Of a stretch of 64,000 nt of DNA, positions 60,050 to 64,000 are shown piece by piece. A program made the position numbers and the translations under genes. This DNA is from Haemophilus seminalis (GTDB lineage: Bacteria; Pseudomonadota; Gammaproteobacteria; Enterobacterales; Pasteurellaceae): positions 186,001-250,000 of the forward strand of contig NZ_VCED01000001.1 in the NCBI RefSeq assembly GCF_006384255.1, written 5' to 3'. A model generated the notes under the pieces. The model did no database searches. It worked only from the letters and a program-made list of their open reading frames with translations, and was not told where the DNA came from. Every line of letters begins with the position of its first letter. Positions within the stretch are counted from its first letter, which is position 1.

Positions 60050-61081
60050 TTATTCAACTTTCACAATCCAGCCTTCAGGCGCTTCGACATCACCGAATTG
60101 GATGCCAGTGAGTTCTTCATAAAGGCGACGTGTTACTGGGCCAACTTCAGTTTCAGAATAGAACACATGGAATTTGCTTTTATGTTGGATTCCGCCAACA
60201 GGTGAAATGACCGCAGCAGTACCACAAGCGCCAGCTTCAGCAAATTGATCTAGCTGATCGATATAAACATCGCCTTCAATTGCTTCCATACCTAAACGCT
60301 CTTTTGCGATATGTAAAAGAGAGTATTTGGTGATACTTGGTAAAATAGATTCTGATTTTGGTGTGATGAATTTATTATCTTTGGTGATCCCAAAGAAGTT
60401 TGCCGCACCGACTTCTTCAATTTTGGTGTGAGTCTTTGGATCTAAATAAATGGCATCAGCGAATTTACGTTCTGGCGTACCTTGTTCTGCTGCTAATACG
60501 TGTGGTAGAAGGCTTGCAGCGTAGTTACCACCCACTTTTACGCCACCTGTTCCCATTGGTGCTGCGCGATCGTATTCGGTGGTAATAAAGTTAGATGGTG
60601 TTAAACCACCTTTGAAATAGGCTCCAACTGGGCAGCAGAATACAGAGAAAATAAATTCTGGCGCAGCTTTCACACCGATGTTTTCACCTACGCCAATTAA
60701 GAATGGACGTAAATATAGGGTTGCGCCAGAGCCGTAAGGTCCGACCCATTCTTCGTTTGCTTTCACTACTTCTTTACATGCACGGATAAATAATTCTGTT
60801 GGCACTTGTGGCATGAGTAAACGATCTGAAGTATGCTGCATGCGTTTTGCATTTTCTTGTGGACGGAATAAGTTAATTGAGCCGTCTTTGCAACGATAAG
60901 CTTTTAAGCCCTCAAAGCATTGTTGACCGTAGTGAAGTGCGGTAGAACCTTCGTGAATATGTAAGGTATTGTCTGTGGTGAGTTTGCCTTCGTCCCATTT
61001 GCCATCTTTCCAGTGAGCAATGAAACGATAATCTGTTTTGATATAACTAAAACCAAGGTTATTCCAGTCTAAGTCTTTCAT
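60050..61081 (-). CDS. ilvE: Branched-chain amino-acid aminotransferase
   Basis: 343 residues, fold-type IV PLP enzyme for the last step of Leu, Ile and Val synthesis. PLP lysine Lys182 in [22 protein letters not shown] and [13 protein letters not shown] bind the cofactor. Its length places it in the longer type II subgroup rather than with the roughly 309-residue E. coli IlvE. AAGGAAG precedes the ATG. No leader-peptide attenuator is evident upstream. Confidence 0.94.
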   Translation of the reverse strand: MKDLDWNNLGFSYIKTDYRFIAHWKDGKWDEGKLTTDNTLHIHEGSTALHYGQQCFEGLKAYRCKDGSINLFRPQENAKRMQHTSDRLLMPQVPTELFIRACKEVVKANEEWVGPYGSGATLYLRPFLIGVGENIGVKAAPEFIFSVFCCPVGAYFKGGLTPSNFITTEYDRAAPMGTGGVKVGGNYAASLLPHVLAAEQGTPERKFADAIYLDPKTHTKIEEVGAANFFGITKDNKFITPKSESILPSITKYSLLHIAKERLGMEAIEGDVYIDQLDQFAEAGACGTAAVISPVGGIQHKSKFHVFYSETEVGPVTRRLYEELTGIQFGDVEAPEGWIVKVE

Positions 61082-61256
61082 TTTGCTTCCTTAATATTAT
61101 TTTTTTGAATGAAATACCGTTTAATCTACACCATTCCCGAAGTGATTTAAATAATAAATTCTCGAAATTATGCAATTTTTAGCCAATTAAAAAGGAATAA
61201 GGAAATTTTGGAAACAGGGCAGGAAATAAAGATATAGTTATGCTAAAATCGGGATG

Positions 61257-61432
61257 AAAAAAACGCCACTCAATCAGAGCAGCGTTTAACCAAATCGGTT
61301 TAATAATATACAGGAAGTAAATGAGTAACATATTTGTTACTCAAGTTCGGTTACCCGAACTATATGCAAACACAACATCATACTTAAGTCCGAAACTCAT
61401 TAACTAGTAAGGAATTACCAATCATTAAGTAT
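61257..61432 (-). ncRNA. gcvB: GcvB small RNA
   Basis: About 176 nt, divergent from gcvA. Diagnostic parts on the minus strand: the G/U-rich seed ATGTTGTGTTTGC (61366-61378), the conserved ACTTCCTGTA (61309-61318), two hairpins (344-350 with 355-361 and 322-330 with 335-343 of the 61-kb block) and a terminator (61261-61271 with 61277-61287) ending in T7. GcvB represses many amino-acid and peptide transporter mRNAs through Hfq. The ends are estimated from the promoter and the T tract. Confidence 0.88.
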
Positions 61433-61438
61433 GGTTGT

Positions 61439-61467
61439 ATTGTAAGGAAAAGGGTAGGAAAGGACAA
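61439..61467 (-). promoter_or_regulatory. gcvB promoter
   Basis: Minus strand: -35 TTGTCC (61462-61467), 17-bp spacer, -10 TACAAT (61439-61444). Start expected near 61432. Confidence 0.8.
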
Positions 61468-61489
61468 ATGACGTTTTTTTATTTGAAGT

Positions 61490-61504
61490 ATTAGAAAAAC
61501 TAAT
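61490..61504. promoter_or_regulatory. LysR-type (GcvA) binding site
   Basis: Perfect dyad ATTAG-N5-CTAAT. CTAAT is the core known for GcvA, and T-N11-A is the LysR pattern. Centred about 65 bp upstream of the gcvB start and over the likely -35 of gcvA, so it fits activation of gcvB and autorepression of gcvA. Confidence 0.7.
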
Positions 61505-61516
61505 CCGAATTAAATC

Positions 61517-61533
61517 TTGTCTATTATAGACAA
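61517..61533. promoter_or_regulatory. Palindrome over the gcvA -10 region
   Basis: TTGTCTA-TTA-TAGACAA, perfect 7-bp arms. It contains TATTAT (61522-61527), the best -10 for gcvA with 17 bp to the LysR site. Possible second operator. Confidence 0.4.
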
Positions 61534-61556
61534 AAATTTTATGAATGGAAATACTT

Positions 61557-62450
61557 ATGTATAAACGTTTGCCACCGTTGAATTCGCTAAAAGCTTTTGA
61601 GTCAGCTGCTCGCTATTTAAGTTTTACGAAAGCGGCAGATGAGCTTTGTGTCACACAAGCGGCAGTTAGTCATCAAATTAAATTATTAGAAGAGTTCTTA
61701 GGAATTGAATTATTTAAGCGAAAGAATCGTTCTTTAGAATTAACAGAGCTTGGAAAAGCATATTTTGTTGATATTAATAAAATTCTGCGCCGCTTAAATG
61801 AAGCAACAGAGCGATTGTTAACGTTAAAAACGGATCCGCATTTAAATATTAGCGTACCACAAACTTTTGGTATCCAATGGCTTGTGCCACATTTAAGTGA
61901 ATTTAATCAGCTTTACCCGCAAATTGAGGTTCGTTTAACTGGTGTGGATCAAGATGAAGGCTTGTTAAATAAAGAAATTGATCTTGCTATTTATTATGGT
62001 TTGGGTAATTGGCAGAATCTACAAGTTGATCGTCTTGGCGGAGAAAATTTATTGATTTTAGCCTCGCCCGAATTGCTAGCGGAAAATCCAATTATTCAGC
62101 CTGAAGATTTAAAAAAACACACATTAATTCATATTCATACGCGTGATAATTGGCAAGCGATGGCAAATCATTTACAGTTAGATGATTTAAATATTCAGCA
62201 AGGGCCGTTATTTAGCCATACATTCATGGCATTACAGGCTGCGATTCATGGGCAAGGCATTGTATTAGCTAATCGCTTATTAGCCTTGCAAGAAATTGAA
62301 AATGGCTCTTTAAAAGTGGTATTGCCAACCAATTTGTCTGATCCAAAATCATTTTATGTGGTCAATCATCTTGATCGCCTTGATGACCAAAAAATTCAAG
62401 CATTCCGTCAGTGGATTATTAACTCAATTAAACAAAAAGAAAATGAATAA
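61557..62450 (+). CDS. gcvA: GcvA, LysR-type regulator of glycine cleavage
   Basis: 297 residues. N-terminal helix-turn-helix (about 20-45, [20 protein letters not shown]) and a periplasmic-binding-like effector domain from about 90. Begins [14 protein letters not shown], aligning with E. coli GcvA; an ATG at 61545 would add four residues but lacks a ribosome-binding site, while GGAA lies before 61557. Known partner: activates gcvB, controls gcvTHP. The 3' end overlaps rlmM by 8 bp. Confidence 0.93.
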   Translation: MYKRLPPLNSLKAFESAARYLSFTKAADELCVTQAAVSHQIKLLEEFLGIELFKRKNRSLELTELGKAYFVDINKILRRLNEATERLLTLKTDPHLNISVPQTFGIQWLVPHLSEFNQLYPQIEVRLTGVDQDEGLLNKEIDLAIYYGLGNWQNLQVDRLGGENLLILASPELLAENPIIQPEDLKKHTLIHIHTRDNWQAMANHLQLDDLNIQQGPLFSHTFMALQAAIHGQGIVLANRLLALQEIENGSLKVVLPTNLSDPKSFYVVNHLDRLDDQKIQAFRQWIINSIKQKENE

Positions 62451-63534
62451 ACTCGCATTATATTGTCGCCCAGGTTTTGAGAAAGAAGTCGCCGCAGAGA
62501 TTACCGATCAAGCAAGTAATTTAGGTGTATTTGGTTTTGCACGAGTACAAGATAATTCGGGCTATGTCATTTTTGAATGTTATCAACCTGATGAGGCAGA
62601 TTGCCTTGCGCGAGACATTCCTTTTAATCGTTTGATTTTTGCTCGTCAGATGGTTGTGGTTTCTGATTTATTGGAAGATTTAGATCCTGCTGATCGTATT
62701 AGTCCCATCGTGGCGGCGTTTGAAGAATTATCACAACAAGTTAATTTTGCTCAATCTAGCGAGCTTTTTGTCGAAACTGCAGACACAAATGAAGCGAAGG
62801 AGCTTTCCACTTTTTGTCGTAAATTTACTGTGCCTTTACGTCAGGCATTGAAAAAACAAGGTTGGCTTTCTGCAAAAGCAACTCAAAAGAGCGGTCAATT
62901 TTTACATTGTTTTTTTGTAAAACCGAATTGTTGCTATGTGGGATATTCTTATGTGGATAACCATTCTCCATATTTTATGGGAATCCCTCGTTTAAAATTC
63001 CCGGCAGATGCGCCGAGTCGCTCTACGTTAAAACTCGAAGAAGCTATTTTGACTTTTATTCCGCGTAAAGAAGAGAATAAACGTTTAAATGAAAATATGA
63101 TTGGCGTTGATTTAGGGGCTTGCCCTGGCGGTTGGACGTATCAATTAGTCAAACGAGGTTTATTTGTTTATGCCGTTGATCACGGAAAAATGGCAGCGAG
63201 TTTGCATGATACGGGGCGCATTGAACATTGCGCGGAAGATGGTTTTAAATTTCAGCCTCCCAAAAAGAAAAAAGTGGATTGGTTAGTCTGTGACATGGTG
63301 GAACAACCAAGTCGTATTTCGTTATTGATTGGCAAATGGTTGTTGAATGGTTGGTGCCGAGAAACGATCTTCAATTTAAAATTACCCATGAAAAAACGTT
63401 ATCAGGAAGTTGTATTATGTTTAGAAAACTTGGCCGTTATGTTGGCGGAGCAGAATTTGAATTTTGATATTCAAGCAAAACATTTATATCACGATCGTGA
63501 AGAAATCACGGTACATATAGCATTAAAATCTTGA
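62443..63534 (+). CDS. rlmM: RlmM, 23S rRNA 2'-O-ribose methyltransferase (Cm2498)
   Basis: 363 residues. N-terminal THUMP-like domain (about 1-170), C-terminal Rossmann methyltransferase with [15 protein letters not shown], and [14 protein letters not shown] holding the catalytic aspartate. The frame is open further upstream inside gcvA, but ATG 62443 gives the usual [13 protein letters not shown]. Same gcvA-rlmM order as in enterobacteria. Confidence 0.95.
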   Translation: MNKLALYCRPGFEKEVAAEITDQASNLGVFGFARVQDNSGYVIFECYQPDEADCLARDIPFNRLIFARQMVVVSDLLEDLDPADRISPIVAAFEELSQQVNFAQSSELFVETADTNEAKELSTFCRKFTVPLRQALKKQGWLSAKATQKSGQFLHCFFVKPNCCYVGYSYVDNHSPYFMGIPRLKFPADAPSRSTLKLEEAILTFIPRKEENKRLNENMIGVDLGACPGGWTYQLVKRGLFVYAVDHGKMAASLHDTGRIEHCAEDGFKFQPPKKKKVDWLVCDMVEQPSRISLLIGKWLLNGWCRETIFNLKLPMKKRYQEVVLCLENLAVMLAEQNLNFDIQAKHLYHDREEITVHIALKS

Positions 63535-63570
63535 GTGAATTGTTTTTCATAACCAAAAAGGACGTCGCGA

Positions 63571-64000
63571 ATGAATTTACACGAATACCAAGCAAAACAA
63601 CTATTTGAGCATTATGGATTACCCGTAAAAAATGGGGCAGTCTGTCAATCTGGTGATGAAGTAGATTTGGTACTAGCTCAACTTTCAGGCGATAAGTGGG
63701 CGGCGAAATGCCAAGTTCATGCTGGTGGGCGTGGTAAAGCGGGTGGCGTTAAATTAGTGCACGATGTAGAGGAAGCAAGAGCTTTTGCAGAAAAATGGCT
63801 AGGACAACGTTTAGTCACTTTTCAAACGGATAAATCGGGTCAGCCAGTAAACCAGATTTATTTTGAAGAAACTTGCGATATTGATAAAGAATTTTACTTA
63901 AGTGCGGTTGTTGATCGCGCCTCTCAAAAAGTAGTGTTTATTGCTTCTCCTGCTGGTGGAATGAATATTGAAGAAGTCGCGCAAAATTCACCGCACTTAC
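63571..64000 (+). CDS. sucC: Succinyl-CoA synthetase beta subunit, 3' end outside window
   Basis: Partial: 143 residues. TCA-cycle enzyme joining succinate and CoA with ATP or GTP. ATP-grasp N-terminus [18 protein letters not shown] and [23 protein letters not shown] is 10 bases before the ATG. Runs off the right edge. Confidence 0.95.
   Translation, partial: MNLHEYQAKQLFEHYGLPVKNGAVCQSGDEVDLVLAQLSGDKWAAKCQVHAGGRGKAGGVKLVHDVEEARAFAEKWLGQRLVTFQTDKSGQPVNQIYFEETCDIDKEFYLSAVVDRASQKVVFIASPAGGMNIEEVAQNSPHL

Noticed and set aside
61082-61256. Leader peptide or attenuator for ilvE
   Set aside because: No short frame rich in Leu, Ile or Val codons and no terminator/antiterminator pair is visible.

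Overview
The window comes from a Haemophilus of the H. influenzae group (H. influenzae or a close relative such as H. haemolyticus). The DNA is AT-rich, the proteins match the Haemophilus families throughout, and the Hin-type DNA uptake signal (AAGTGCGGT and its complement) occurs dozens of times, often as inverted pairs that double as terminators. Most of the window is core genome. From memory, the blocks lie in a different order from H. influenzae Rd, so either this strain is rearranged or it is another species. I cannot settle the species from the sequence alone.

Layout. 1-5993: end-truncated MHS-type transporter, menaquinone genes menF-menD-menH (leftward), alaA. 6053-11366: leftward mtgA, trpR, slt, yciI, yciA, yciB, a YciC-like gene and tRNA-Ser(UGA). 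11547-15641: yccA, a YcjF-like gene, an RluA-type pseudouridine synthase, xthA and a conserved hypothetical. 15692-20283: mreBCD (leftward) and a YddA/SbmA-like ABC exporter. 20488-31922: YidE-like transporter, then the elongasome and lipoate cluster rsfS-rlmH-mrdA-mrdB-rlpA-dacA-ybeD-lipB-lipA, and miaB. 32000-35606: udk-dcd-AsmA-like-sotB. 35773-41165: an afu hexose-phosphate ABC locus with two tandem binding-protein genes and a good CRP site upstream. 41324-48126: nagK, pgpB, ribA, an orphan OppA-like lipoprotein, ybaN and prlC.

Accessory part. 48377-55353 is a complete type I restriction-modification locus, hsdM-hsdS-rhuM-hsdR. Its hsdS is split by a G8 tract exactly at the junction to the second target-recognition domain; one extra G restores a full-length protein. 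A 12-bp TSEL repeat lies in the central spacer of the same gene. So both the on/off state and the spacing of the specificity subunit look switchable. Downstream, 55360-55703 holds an IS1016-like remnant and the tail of a lost outer-membrane gene. 56818-59984 holds an XRE regulator divergent from a surface-lipoprotein gene, followed by a Slam outer-membrane assembly gene. The lipoprotein appears to have two barrel-like domains joined by a 4 x 42-bp repeat linker.

Right end: ilvE; the GcvB small RNA divergent from gcvA, with a LysR-type dyad between them placed to activate gcvB and repress gcvA; rlmM; and the start of sucC. Other regulatory signals are a TrpR operator in front of trpR, a possible H-type pseudoknot before a nonsense-interrupted small lipoprotein gene, and two copies of a REP-like hairpin with compensatory stem changes.
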